The notes: a model not told the origin generated them from the sequence alone. Numbered from the stretch's first letter, positions 15,769 through 24,935 are shown. The stretch: 57,755 nucleotides of DNA from Sporolactobacillus sp. THM7-7 (GCF_004153225.1 NZ_SEMB01000020.1:1-57755); one strand, 5' to 3'. Numbers and translations: made by a program.

Positions 15769-17481
15769 TTATTCTTTCCTTGCATATTCTTCAGACGTAT
15801 CCACATCCGCGGCACGGACTGAAGCCTTGATCTCTGGCACCTCCGGCCGCGAGTGACCATTGAGTCTGACGTAGATTTCCTCAATCTCTTCTCCTGTAAG
15901 GTCTCCGCGTTTTAGTAATTCTGCCGCAATGGTGTGAACGAAGTCCGTTTGTTCTTTGATCAATGCTTTGACTTGATCCATTTGATCCTTTAAGAGCGCG
16001 TTGATCTTCGGGCGGAGCTGCTTGAGTGCATCGGGGCGCGAACCAATGGAAAGCCAACTGAACAAATCATCGCCCATGCCGACCATCCCGAGGTAAGCTC
16101 CAGCCAGTTCAGTCGCCTGGCGCAAGTCGGCAGTTACACCATTTAATTTTTTCCCTAAAAAGATCTCTTCGGAAGCACGCGCGGCCAGACAGACTTGAAT
16201 CTCCGCCAGCATTTCGCTGTCGCTTTGATTATAGCGTTCATGCGTCGGTTTCGTTGCCGCAAGCCCGAGCGCACCGCCTCGACGGATAATGGTCACTTTC
16301 CAGACGCGTTCATGAGGTTTCAGCAAGTACTGAGCCACCGCGTGGCCCGCCTCGTGATAGGCCACGTTCCGCCGCTCATCGGCGCTCATGGAGCGAAGCG
16401 GTTGCTGAAGGCCCCACTCATAAGTTTCCATGGCAGCCCTGAAATCTTCGTAGTCGGCGTTTTTCGCGCCGCGCTGATGGGCAATGACAATCGCTTCGTT
16501 TACGATATGCTTGATCTGCGCCGGGCTGTAACCGATTGTGTCGAGCGCTGCTTTCTGCGGTGTCAGCGTCTGATCCCGGTTCACCTTCTTCAGGTAATAG
16601 TCGAACACATCCACCCGTCCATCATAGTCAGGCGGATACACCCACAGTTTTCGATCAAAACGCCCGGGGCGAAGCAAAGCCGGATCAAGGACGTCAGGCA
16701 AATTCGTCGCACCGATGGTCAGCACGGAACGGCGTTCTGCTTTTTTGTGCCGAAGCCCGAGCCCGCGAAGGAACTTGGCAAATCGTGAATGATCAATATT
16801 CGGCGGGTCCATTTGCAGGAGGAGCTCGTTAAGCAGGCCGGCGCCGCCCATGCCGAACATCGCACCGAGGCCGCCGCTCCCTCCCTGCGCCTGCCTGGAC
16901 ATGCCAATCGCGTCAATTTCATCGATGAAAATAATGCAGGCACCATACGTTTTTGCCAGCTTCCGGGCTTTTCGATAGAGACTCATCACTTTTAAATTGC
17001 CGACGCCGAAAAACATATTTTGGAAACTTGGCGCCGAAGCGTAAGCGAAGGGGACCTGGGCTTCATTAGCAATCACTTGCGCCAGATAAGACTTTCCCGT
17101 TCCCGGAGGTCCGCAAAGCAACATGCCGCGTATCGCTTCGCCCCCCATTCTTTTGAAATCTTTAACTCCTTTAAGCAAAGTGACGATACGTTTAGCATTT
17201 TCAACGATTTCCGGGTTTCCGCGGTAGTCATCCCAGCTCGATCCGGTCTCGCCGGGCATAATCCAGTATGTCCGTCCCCGGGCAAGAAACCAAAAGAGCG
17301 CAACAAATTGAATAATAATGATGAGGACGGCAAAAAACAACTGGAAGATCAGACTTAACACAGTCAGCGCAACATTCCACGCGCCTGGTCCCCCTGCCCA
17401 AAGCAGTCCCAAGGCGATCCCGACAATGAATAAAGTCATCAGCAGTTTCCGCCATTTGATCCAACGATATTTTTTCATCAT
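15769..17481 (-). CDS. FtsH-like membrane AAA+ zinc metalloprotease (divergent paralogue)
   Basis: A 570-residue protein with FtsH architecture. Two N-terminal membrane segments lie at about 12-30 and 40-66. The AAA+ ATPase follows (Walker A GPPGTGKS 124-131, Walker B IIFIDEID 183-190, second region of homology GATNLPDVLDPALLRPGRFDR), then a peptidase domain with zinc motif HEAGH at 376-380 and a likely third ligand Asp in NGVTADLRQAT. It is shorter than housekeeping FtsH and has an unusual Gly/Met-rich pore-side insert (GGSGGLGAMFGMGGAG). It is therefore probably a second, specialised membrane protease rather than the cell-division FtsH. The first or second Met (17481 or 17478) may be used behind AAGGGGTGAG. 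Single gene; substrate unknown. Confidence 0.85.
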   Translation of the reverse strand: MMKKYRWIKWRKLLMTLFIVGIALGLLWAGGPGAWNVALTVLSLIFQLFFAVLIIIIQFVALFWFLARGRTYWIMPGETGSSWDDYRGNPEIVENAKRIVTLLKGVKDFKRMGGEAIRGMLLCGPPGTGKSYLAQVIANEAQVPFAYASAPSFQNMFFGVGNLKVMSLYRKARKLAKTYGACIIFIDEIDAIGMSRQAQGGSGGLGAMFGMGGAGLLNELLLQMDPPNIDHSRFAKFLRGLGLRHKKAERRSVLTIGATNLPDVLDPALLRPGRFDRKLWVYPPDYDGRVDVFDYYLKKVNRDQTLTPQKAALDTIGYSPAQIKHIVNEAIVIAHQRGAKNADYEDFRAAMETYEWGLQQPLRSMSADERRNVAYHEAGHAVAQYLLKPHERVWKVTIIRRGGALGLAATKPTHERYNQSDSEMLAEIQVCLAARASEEIFLGKKLNGVTADLRQATELAGAYLGMVGMGDDLFSWLSIGSRPDALKQLRPKINALLKDQMDQVKALIKEQTDFVHTIAAELLKRGDLTGEEIEEIYVRLNGHSRPEVPEIKASVRAADVDTSEEYARKE

Positions 17482-17810
17482 CTCACCCCTTTTCGCGAAT
17501 ATTCATTTTATTTTCATTTGCACATTTCATTCTGCAGGGAATGAGACAGGCGGGTTCACAAAATTGAGTGACGTAGGATTCAAAGTTTATCAGTCCGTGC
17601 ACCGGGTGTGTGACACGGTTCGGCCGTTTCATATACACTCATTATAATATGTTAGGGCATATTTAGCACAATATTGAGCTAAAACACACAACTGGCATAA
17701 AAAATAGATTTAATGGATCGTTAATGAAGTTTCCTGTGTCGCAAGACCAATAAGGTCGCTCTCTCTATGTGGAATAGAGAAGGAGCGATCAGTATTTTGG
17801 AAGACCTGTC
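17482..17810. other. Intergenic region between FtsH-like and adenine deaminase genes
   Basis: No gene was seen. A long imperfect hairpin TCGCTCTCTCTAT/ATAGAGAAGGAGCGA lies at about 17757-17789, directly after the adenine deaminase stop on the minus strand. It lacks a T run and may stabilise or end that transcript. A TATAAT-like box on the minus strand near 17642-17647 may belong to the FtsH-like gene promoter. Confidence 0.4.
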
Positions 17811-19520
17811 TTATGAAGGCCTTAACACCAATGGAACAACATTTCCTTTATTCACATCAATCAATCCGAAATCTGTAATTTTGAGTGCGGGACTGACGGG
17901 TAAAGAATGCGTACAGAGGGACATGATCGGGTTATAATGCGCATACCCTAGCTGCCGCATTGCCTGCCGCAATTTTGCTACATCTTCTCCGACCTTCTCA
18001 AATGGTTCTTCGGTTAATATGCCTCCGACCGGCAGGTGTAAAAAAGTGATTACTTGCCCATCTTTAACGACACAGATCCCCCCCTGATGATGAATAACTT
18101 CATTTGCTGCGATGGTCATATCAGATGAATGATGACCAATCACCATCAGGTTATGGTTGTCATGGGAATAGGTAGTTGCGATGGCGCCCTTTTTAATTGT
18201 GTCACCACCAACAAGGCCATAGCCTATATTTCCATTTTTTCCATATCGTTCAAATACGGTAATTAAAGCGTAGGGGCTTTGTTCCCATTGTAACAATCCA
18301 CTTTTGACTTTTAAGTCATCTAACTTCTCATCGGTGAATGTTGTACCATCATTTACGCAAATAATGCGACACGTATAATTGCCGTCTGCACCATCATATT
18401 TCACATCAAAATCTTCTTCCTTTAAGGATGAAAGCTTAATTGATTGATAAAATGAATCAGGAAATTGTTTCGGTTTACTGAGATGTTGATACGTTTTCTT
18501 CCTATCAAAAACCTTTTTACCTTTTTTATAGACTGAATCAATTGTAAAGTCGTCCAACGATGAGAGCAGAATAAAATCAGCCAAACGGCCAGGACTAATG
18601 GTGCCCCGATCCGTCATTTTCATTCGGCGCGCAGGCGTAAACGTGCTTGCATAAATGGCATCTTCCGGAGACATACCCATCGAAATTGCTTTTTTAACAA
18701 TGTGATTCAGGTGCCCCATGGTGACAAAGGAATCCATCATGACATCATCGGTTACAAAGCAAAAATGTTCTTTAACATCATGGTTGATTAAATAATTCAT
18801 GACATCCGGGGTCATTGATTTTTCCTGAATCTCGACAAACATACCAGCTTGAACACGGGCTTTTAAACCTTCAACCGTTTGTAAGGTATGATCCGAGTTA
18901 ATTCCGGCATAGATAATCTGACTTAATTCCAGATCAAGTAATTTCGGTACATGACCTTCAATGACAAAATCCGGATAGTGGGTCTTAATATGCCGGAGCA
19001 TTCGATTTGTTTTACATTGGGGCTTTGTAATCACATCCACATAATTCATCACTTCCCCAAGACATGCAACCCTGCCGCTTTGGATTAATTCATCGATTTC
19101 TGGAATGTCGATTTCTCCTCCATTTGTCTCTAATGTTGTAGCGGGGACGGAGCTTGGAATGGCATAAAACATATCGGCGGTGCATGTGCCGCTTGCATTA
19201 ATCATTGCCTGTACACCTTTTAAGCCAAAGACGTTTGCCATCTCATGGGGTTCGGGAGTAATCGTTGTAACACCATTTTTTATCAGTCCGAATGAAAATG
19301 TATCCGGAGTGACCATTGAGCTTTCGATATGCAAATGAATGTCTATAAGACCGGGAATGAGATACCGATGTTTTCCCTCTATTGTTTCTTGAGCGGAAAA
19401 GATTTTGCTTGGACCAACGTAGAAGATTTTGTCACCAATTACGGCGACATTTCCCTTTATAAATTGTTTTAAATAGCTATTAAAAATATGTACATCTTTA
19501 ATCAGTAAGTCCACGAACAT
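17811..19520 (-). CDS. ade: Adenine deaminase
   Basis: A 569-residue amidohydrolase that converts adenine to hypoxanthine plus ammonia in purine salvage. Metal-binding and family motifs are present: LIPGLIDIHLHIESSM, TPEPHEMANVFG, VIEGHVPKL, CFVTDDVMMDS, the second conserved domain VVGG-type (GYGLVGGDTIKKGAIATTYSHDNHNLMVIG) and ALKITDFGLID near the end. The length is normal for the family. ATG 19520 has GGGGGA seven bases upstream and lies 16 bases after the ABC ATPase gene, so it is the last gene of the ABC operon. The guanine-type riboswitch far upstream ties the operon to purine supply. Confidence 0.93.
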   Translation of the reverse strand: MFVDLLIKDVHIFNSYLKQFIKGNVAVIGDKIFYVGPSKIFSAQETIEGKHRYLIPGLIDIHLHIESSMVTPDTFSFGLIKNGVTTITPEPHEMANVFGLKGVQAMINASGTCTADMFYAIPSSVPATTLETNGGEIDIPEIDELIQSGRVACLGEVMNYVDVITKPQCKTNRMLRHIKTHYPDFVIEGHVPKLLDLELSQIIYAGINSDHTLQTVEGLKARVQAGMFVEIQEKSMTPDVMNYLINHDVKEHFCFVTDDVMMDSFVTMGHLNHIVKKAISMGMSPEDAIYASTFTPARRMKMTDRGTISPGRLADFILLSSLDDFTIDSVYKKGKKVFDRKKTYQHLSKPKQFPDSFYQSIKLSSLKEEDFDVKYDGADGNYTCRIICVNDGTTFTDEKLDDLKVKSGLLQWEQSPYALITVFERYGKNGNIGYGLVGGDTIKKGAIATTYSHDNHNLMVIGHHSSDMTIAANEVIHHQGGICVVKDGQVITFLHLPVGGILTEEPFEKVGEDVAKLRQAMRQLGYAHYNPIMSLCTHSLPVSPALKITDFGLIDVNKGNVVPLVLRPS

Positions 19521-19536
19521 TATAGAATCCCCCTGT

Positions 19537-20613
19537 TTAGTCCACTAGTACAAGTTTCTCTTTTGGAAAAATGAGTATGACGCGATCTCCCGTGGAGAAG
19601 GGCATCTCCATTTCACGATTCACCTGGAACGTTCCCAGCGATGTATCCACTTCATATTGATAACTCCGTCCCAGAAAAGTACTTATTTTCACCTGACCGG
19701 TCAATGTATTGTCTCTATGACCGGGCGTTCCTCCTGATCCTGTCCGGCATTTCTCAATAACGATGTTATCGGGACGAATCGCTAATTTTAAAGCTCGTGT
19801 TGAGGTTGTCCCCGCGTTCTTCTGAACCTCAAATTTTTCCTGTTCCGTAAAAAAGGTTAGATGCGTCTCGTGCTCTTCTCTTTGCCGGCACTGAATAAAA
19901 TTGTTGAATCCAATAAATCGAGCGACAAATTCAGTTTTGGGATACTTATAGATGGTCTTCGGCTGATCGAGCTGTTCAATAACTCCTTTATTTAAGATGG
20001 CTACTTTATCCGAAATGGAGAAGCACTCTTCCTGGTCATGAGACACATAGACCGTGGTAATGCCGAGTTCTTGTTGAATACGGCGGATCTCGACGCGCAT
20101 AGTCACGCGTAAATTAGCATCTAGGTTACTTAATGGTTCATCGAAGAGCAAAAGGTCAGGCTTGATCACAAGAGCGCGGGCAATCGCCACGCGTTGTCTC
20201 TGCCCGCCGGAAAGCTCTGCGGGAAACCGTTTTTCAAATCCCGATAAGCTGACGACTTCAAGCATATGCTTAACCCGTTTTTCAATCTCTTTTCGATCAA
20301 CCTTCCGCTGGCGAAGTCCAAAAGCAACATTTTCGAAAATGGATAAATGGGGGAATAACGCATAGTTTTGAAAGACAAATCCGAAATGTCTCTTATTAAT
20401 CGGTACCTGTGAATAATCTTTTCCGTCAAAAATAAACTGTCCCCCCGAAGCTTGCAAGAATCCGGCAATGAGGCGGAGAGTCGTTGTTTTTCCACATCCG
20501 CTTGGACCGAGCAGTGAAAGGAGTTCACCTTTTTCAACATTTAAATTAAAATCTTTCAGAATCACGTTTTTATCATAGGCTACAGATACGTTATTCAAAG
20601 AGAGAAGTGACAT
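19537..20613 (-). CDS. ABC transporter ATPase (PotA/CysA-like importer type)
   Basis: A 358-residue ATPase of the spermidine/putrescine, iron or sulfate importer group. Walker A GPSGCGKT, Q-loop FQNYALFPHLSIFENVAFGL, signature LSGGQRQRVAIARAL, Walker B LLLFDEPLSNLD and the H-loop YVSHDQEE are all intact. A C-terminal TOBE-like domain follows (LAIRPDNIVIEK, QVKISTFLGRSYQYEVD). Three ATGs occur in a row; the third (20613) is best spaced from GGAGG. It couples ATP hydrolysis to the two permeases encoded just upstream. Promiscuous residues do not reveal the substrate, but context points to a purine or purine-like compound. Confidence 0.9.
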   Translation of the reverse strand: MSLLSLNNVSVAYDKNVILKDFNLNVEKGELLSLLGPSGCGKTTTLRLIAGFLQASGGQFIFDGKDYSQVPINKRHFGFVFQNYALFPHLSIFENVAFGLRQRKVDRKEIEKRVKHMLEVVSLSGFEKRFPAELSGGQRQRVAIARALVIKPDLLLFDEPLSNLDANLRVTMRVEIRRIQQELGITTVYVSHDQEECFSISDKVAILNKGVIEQLDQPKTIYKYPKTEFVARFIGFNNFIQCRQREEHETHLTFFTEQEKFEVQKNAGTTSTRALKLAIRPDNIVIEKCRTGSGGTPGHRDNTLTGQVKISTFLGRSYQYEVDTSLGTFQVNREMEMPFSTGDRVILIFPKEKLVLVD

Positions 20614-20626
20614 CATCATGCCTCCA

Positions 20627-21418
20627 TTATTTTTTCGTAAAGTAAGAAAATCCCATGAGCCGCTCGATAAAGAACATCAAAGCTGCAGTTAATATCATGA
20701 GTAGGACGGAAATAGCAGCGATTGTCGGATCAAAATAGTTTTCCACATATTGCAGCATCTGGATTGGAAGTGTACTAACTCCAGGGCCCGTGATAAAAAT
20801 AGAAATATCAACATTGTTAAAGGATTCAAGAAAAGCGAGCAGAATGGCGGCAATTAACCCGGAACGAATATTAGGTAAGACGACTTTAAAAAATGTTGCT
20901 AGTTTTCCAGCACCTAGACTGAGTGCTGCTTCTTCAATCGAAAAATCAAAATTTGACAAACTTGAAGAGATAACACGAATAACGAACGGGAGCATAATGA
21001 TCGAATGCCCGACGAGCAGCCCTGTGTAGATAGGCATATGATAAGTGACAATAACATATTTCAGCATAGTGAAACCAAGTACAATGCCGGGAATTAAAAG
21101 GGGAGAGATAAAAAGAGCATTCAAAACTCCTTTTCCTTTAAAGTGATAACGGCTGAGGGCGTAAGCTGCCGGTATGCCGATGATTAATGCGATCAGATTG
21201 CCAATGAGCGAGACAAAAATCGATGTTTTAAAAGTTGAGATAAAGCCCTCGGTTTCAAAGATATTTTGATACCAGTGAAGTGAGAGGCTTTTTGGAGGAA
21301 AGCTTAAATAGCTGTCAGCACCAAATGAAGTAATGATAATGATAACTAATGGGCCTAATAGGACAATGAAGGTCAGCCATGTAAAGATAGCTAAACCACG
21401 GTCTTTTTCGTTCATCAT
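20627..21418 (-). CDS. ABC transporter permease (PotC-like)
   Basis: A 263-residue inner-membrane permease with about six helices and the MetI-type EAA loop (EEAALSLGAGKLATFFKVVLPNIRSGLIAA), which contacts the ATPase. The start ATG (21418 or 21415) lies two bases beyond the stop of the other permease gene, behind AGGGTG; the longer frame from 21523 overlaps that gene and is rejected. It forms the translocation channel with its partner. The order binding protein, permease, permease, ATPase is typical of polyamine-type importers. Confidence 0.88.
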   Translation of the reverse strand: MMNEKDRGLAIFTWLTFIVLLGPLVIIIITSFGADSYLSFPPKSLSLHWYQNIFETEGFISTFKTSIFVSLIGNLIALIIGIPAAYALSRYHFKGKGVLNALFISPLLIPGIVLGFTMLKYVIVTYHMPIYTGLLVGHSIIMLPFVIRVISSSLSNFDFSIEEAALSLGAGKLATFFKVVLPNIRSGLIAAILLAFLESFNNVDISIFITGPGVSTLPIQMLQYVENYFDPTIAAISVLLMILTAALMFFIERLMGFSYFTKK

Positions 21419-21420
21419 GT

Positions 21421-22242
21421 TCACCCTTTCGGATTTAATTTCCTGGCCGCCAGATTCATGAACCCGATAACAATAAATGTGATCGCAATCATAATGGTGG
21501 CAATGATTGAAGCCGCATACCAATCATTCAGAGTCATAGCATTCTGGTAAAGAAAGACGGATATGACTTGCTGCTTGCCGCCTAATAAGGCGGGTGTGGT
21601 ATAGGCGGTCAGGCTTCCCACAAACACGAGAATACTTCCGACAACTAAACCGGGTATACATAACGGGAATACAATCTTTCTAAATGCAGTAAATCTTGAG
21701 GCACCGAGACTTTCTGCTGCCTGTACAAGATCATCACTTATATTTTCCATGACGCCGATTAGAGAGATGATCATGAGCGGCAGAAATAAGTGAACCAGTC
21801 CAATGATCATGGCGGTTGGCGTGTACAAAATATTGATCGGTTCGTTAATGATGTGCAAATGAAGTAATAACGTGTTTAAAATGCCCTTTTTCCCCAATAT
21901 AATCATCCAACTAAAGGAACGGACGATGGCGCTGGTTAGAAGGGGAAAGACGGCAAGACCAATCAAGATCGTTTTCTTTCTGGTCCTTAATTTTGAAATA
22001 TAATAGGCAGCGGGAAAGCTAATGAATATACACATCAAAGTGGTTATCAAGCTGACTTTTAATGTGTTGAATAAAATCTCGATAAAATATTGATCTTTGA
22101 AGAATGCTAAATAGCCATCAAAGGAAAAGTGCCCTTGTTGAACCAAAGTAGAGCTGACAGTGAAAAGAAGCGGGACGACCATAAAAAAGACTAAAAAAAG
22201 CAGTCCTGGCAGCATTAATAAATAGGCGATCGACTTTTTCAT
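21421..22242 (-). CDS. ABC transporter permease (PotB-like)
   Basis: A 273-residue permease with six predicted helices. It carries the EAA motif VQAAESLGASRFTAFRKIVFPLCIPGLVVG and the typical N-terminal helix AYLLMLPGLLFLVFFMVVPLLFTV. ATG 22242 has AGGAG nine bases upstream; the longer frame to 22311 lacks a site. It heterodimerises with the next permease. A terminator-like hairpin and about 330 bases separate it from the binding-protein gene, so the two may be expressed at different levels. Confidence 0.88.
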   Translation of the reverse strand: MKKSIAYLLMLPGLLFLVFFMVVPLLFTVSSTLVQQGHFSFDGYLAFFKDQYFIEILFNTLKVSLITTLMCIFISFPAAYYISKLRTRKKTILIGLAVFPLLTSAIVRSFSWMIILGKKGILNTLLLHLHIINEPINILYTPTAMIIGLVHLFLPLMIISLIGVMENISDDLVQAAESLGASRFTAFRKIVFPLCIPGLVVGSILVFVGSLTAYTTPALLGGKQQVISVFLYQNAMTLNDWYAASIIATIMIAITFIVIGFMNLAARKLNPKG

Positions 22243-22571
22243 ATATCTGTCTCCTGTTTCAAATATTGGAAAAACATCTATAAGAATTTCCCACTTTGGG
22301 CATGGGTGCATACATGGACGTTAGGCATTTTTCCCACCGATTTTGAAAGTCTCAGACCGTTTGTCCATCGCATAGGTCACTCCTTGTTTCCAAGTCAACG
22401 AAATAAGGATGTTTTTCAACGACAGAATAATCTGGCCTTTTTCTTTATCATAAATATTCACACCTCGAGACGCAAAAATTGAAAAAGGGTGATCCCCAAA
22501 ATTGGTTCACCCTTTCTCTTTCTTTCTGCATATCCGAATGGATAGGAAATGAACCCGTCATTCCATGTACA
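22243..22571 (-). other. Gap between binding-protein and permease genes
   Basis: The gap holds a terminator-like hairpin (22482-22512) and then about 230 bases without a convincing gene. One minus-strand frame reads ...WKQGVTYAMDKRSETFKIGGKN, which may be a remnant of a lost gene; I cannot name it. Confidence 0.4.
22482..22512 (-). terminator. Terminator-like hairpin after the binding-protein gene
   Basis: On the minus strand GGGTGA (complement of 22507-22512) pairs with TCACCC, followed by five T residues. It would reduce read-through from the abundant binding-protein message into the permease genes, a common arrangement in ABC operons. Confidence 0.65.
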
Positions 22572-23624
22572 TTACTGATGGATTTCCCGGTTCCAACGAG
22601 TTATCCAAGTTTTCAAATTTTTATTAACAAAGCTCATGTCCATTTTTTTAAGACTGCCAATTGCATCAGCACCATAGGTCAGGCCTTCAGCTTGTTTTTC
22701 CGTTAGTTTAACTGTTTTGTTTGCCGGCGAATCAATTTTCGCTTTTGCCGATTTTTCCTGAACCTCTTTACTAATTTGCCAATTAATAAATTTTTCAGCA
22801 AGTGCTTTGTGCTTGGATCCCTTAACAACATTAACTGTATTTTCAATAGCATACGCACCGTCAGATGGAACGACAAATTTAGCCGAAGGTACAGCCTTCT
22901 TAATATCGCCTAGGTACATTTCCATCATTGGGCCAACGGATACCTCATCCTGTGAGAACATGTTTACGAAGTCAGAAGTTTGATTGTAGTACTTGACAAC
23001 ATTTTTATTGAGCCTCTTGAGGTTCTGGAAAGCTTTATCTTCGTTAAAGGTACTGCTTGAATGAGCAGATGCAGCATCAACAATCATTGGGCCGGAAGTA
23101 GAAGTGATATTCGGCAGGGTCAGTTTTCCCCTGACATCCGATTTCCAAAGGTCGCCCCATGAAGTAATGTTCGTTTTTAATGATTCAGGATTATAAACGA
23201 TTCCCAATCGTGAAATCGTATAGGCCGGACCATATGATTTTCCTAGCGGTGCTTGAGCGATCGGATATAATTGTTTTAAATTGGTCAGTTTCTTCGAGTC
23301 GATCTTTTCGAATAATCCTTCGTCGATCGCTTGCTGAGCGAAGTAATCAGAGAGGTATACGACATCTACTTTGGAGCTGCCTTGACGTATTTTGTTTAAT
23401 CGATCAGCGTTATTGCCGGATTCGATAACTATTTTGACGTTGTTTGCTTTTTCAAAAGGAGCATAAACATTTTTGTTAAAGAAGTCCTGATTAAAACCCT
23501 AGGTAGATATAACTAATTCTGTGGGTTGTCCTTTGCCCCCGGATTTGCTGCTATCGGAACCACAACCGGAAAGCAAGATCATAAAGAGCGAGAGTGCAGA
23601 AAACATAATAGCAATTTTTTTCAT
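22572..23624 (-). pseudogene. ABC transporter substrate-binding lipoprotein (PotD-like) with in-frame amber codon
   Basis: The gene starts at ATG 23624 behind AGGAAACC and encodes a lipoprotein signal (MKKIAIMFSALSLFMILLSGC) and the mature start ELVIST. A TAG then occurs at 23499-23501. The same frame continues without another stop (GFNQDFFNKNVYAPFEKANNVKIVIESGNNADRL...) to 22572, giving the normal length of about 350 residues. Relatives typically read VISTWG here, so a TGG to TAG change at a conserved Trp is the simplest explanation. It may be a true nonsense mutation, a read-through site or a sequence error. Solute-binding features (GLFEKIDSKKLTN, PSDGAYAIENTVNVVKGSKHK) resemble polyamine-binding proteins. 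Confidence 0.85.
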
Positions 23625-23821
23625 AAGATGGTTTCCTCCATATGAATGATGAATATTTATAAAAAGTGTACACACAATGTAACATAATAGGAAAGACAGG
23701 GTCAATATGAAAAACGAATAATTATTAATATAAATTAAATCATATACGTGATTATTACCCTTAAAGACATATATTTCTTTTGTTAATCAATTAATGTTCG
23801 TTTATTGTAGAAAACAGATAT

Positions 23822-23868
23822 AAAAAAGTCTAAGCTTGCATCACTGTAATCGTGATTTTACTTAGACT
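23822..23868 (-). terminator. Expression-platform terminator of the purine riboswitch
   Basis: On the minus strand AGTCTAAG pairs with CTTAGACT (outer arms at 23861-23868 and 23827-23834), with an inner ATCACGATTACAGTGAT hairpin and a run of T residues. It lies about 57 bases beyond the aptamer and about 200 bases before the binding-protein start. Confidence 0.75.
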
Positions 23869-23924
23869 ATGGTTAGCGGCAAACGACTCACAAATGGATT
23901 AATTACATAATTGAAGTGCATCTG

Positions 23925-24004
23925 CCTTTTTCTCATAGTCCGACAATTACTGTGGTTATCGGGTAGAAACGCCTGAACCCTATTACCAGGCATATATGAA
24001 AAAC
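23925..24004 (-). promoter_or_regulatory. Purine riboswitch, guanine-type
   Basis: The minus strand shows the conserved aptamer: P1 arms TTTTTCATA and TATGAGAAAAA, P2 GCCTG/CAGGC with loop GTAATAGGGTT, J2/3 GTTTCTACC, P3 CCGATAA/TTGTCGG with loop CCACAGTAA, and the 3' core GGACTATGA. The discriminating base in that core is C (GACTATG), which pairs with guanine, hypoxanthine or xanthine, rather than the U of adenine sensors. It is followed by a terminator and then the ABC-transporter and adenine deaminase genes. Confidence 0.9.
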
Positions 24005-24061
24005 TATATGAAGTTGTCATTATTGATTTGATAAACAGATAAACTGAAAAAAGAAAAAGAA

Positions 24062-24107
24062 CTCTTGATTAGAAATAACTGATTTCTAATCAAGAGCTCT
24101 TTTTTTG
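24062..24107. terminator. Bidirectional terminator, perfect 15-bp stem
   Basis: CTCTTGATTAGAAAT (24062-24076) and its exact complement (24082-24096) surround a five-base loop. A T run follows on the plus strand and A-rich sequence precedes. It separates the riboswitch operon from the DUF2294 gene, whose message it probably ends. Confidence 0.8.
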
Positions 24108-24191
24108 TAAACAAAAAAAGTGCCACTTGTATTTATTCTGCTTGTCCTATCCTTGAGAGTAAATCAAAAGGATAGCAACGGTTCAGTATGT

Positions 24192-24548
24192 TTATAACGG
24201 GTTACTAATAATGACGTTAGTAATTGTCCATGGGGTTGTAGGATCATAATCCCGTAAAACGGTTTCGACTGACAAGCCCAGTTCAATTTCTAATTGCTCT
24301 CTCAATCTTTTCTTAAAAATTCGTGACATTTGCGAATCTACTTCTTGCTGCAGGGTTGGAACCTCTTGCTCTAAAATACGTGAGCGAGGAGATCTTCTAT
24401 GTTTGGACCGGAACACAATTAAATCATCAAATAAATCAATTTTCAATAAAACAGCACCTGTTCCAAACAATTCCTTTGCAACCTGATTATAGATTTGATA
24501 CAAATTTTTTTTGAAATCATTAGAATCGTTTGAAACGATTGTTATCAC
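24192..24548 (-). CDS. DUF2294-family protein
   Basis: A 118-residue cytosolic protein that fits my memory of DUF2294. It has an N-terminal helix (NDFKKNLYQIYNQVAKELFGTG), a beta segment with VLLKIDLFDDLIVFRSKHRRSPRSR, and a C-terminal half with FKKRLREQLEIELGLSVETVLRDYDPTTPWTITNVI. The biochemical role of the family is unknown. The start is probably GTG 24548, but no good ribosome site precedes it. A near-perfect palindrome AATCGTTTGAAACGATT overlaps codons 3-8 and could be an operator. Confidence 0.7.
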   Translation of the reverse strand: MITIVSNDSNDFKKNLYQIYNQVAKELFGTGAVLLKIDLFDDLIVFRSKHRRSPRSRILEQEVPTLQQEVDSQMSRIFKKRLREQLEIELGLSVETVLRDYDPTTPWTITNVIISNPL

Positions 24549-24672
24549 CTTGCGATCACATGATTATCAATACTTTTATTAAAGACTGAAATCACTGACT
24601 TAATTGCATTATAAATATATTTTCTCGCTTTTGCAAGGATGAATCTTTTGGCAGTCTGTGTGGGGCATATAT

Positions 24673-24828
24673 ATGCGTATTTTAGTATTAGGTGCTGAAG
24701 GTGTCGGTGGCAATTTCGGCGGCCATCTAGCAGAAAAGGGTGAAGGTGTAACTTTTCTTGTTCGCAACAGGCGGAAGAAGCAGCTAGAGAAAAATGGTCT
24801 TATTATTCGAAATGTCAACGTGACTTGA
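24673..24828 (+). pseudogene. 2-dehydropantoate 2-reductase (PanE/ApbA-like), N-terminal fragment
   Basis: Fifty-one codons encode the NAD(P)-binding start of a ketopantoate reductase-type protein: MRILVLGAEGVGGNFGGHLAEKGEGVTFLVRNRRKKQLEKNGL. The usual GxGxxG is altered to GAEGVGG. A TGA ends it at 24828, where the normal protein would continue for about 250 residues, and no continuation is visible. It is the remnant of a lost gene. Confidence 0.7.
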
Positions 24829-24935
24829 TCTGCAGTCAATTATCGATCCCATCTAAATAAGGGATTCAGCTTTGATTACACGAGTGTGAGCACAGCAGTA
24901 ATATTTGGGTTGAATATATTTTTAATTACTTTATG

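Noticed and set aside
16195-16788. 197-codon plus-strand frame inside the FtsH-like gene
   Set aside because: It is antisense to conserved AAA+ and HEAGH motifs and has no family resemblance or ribosome site.
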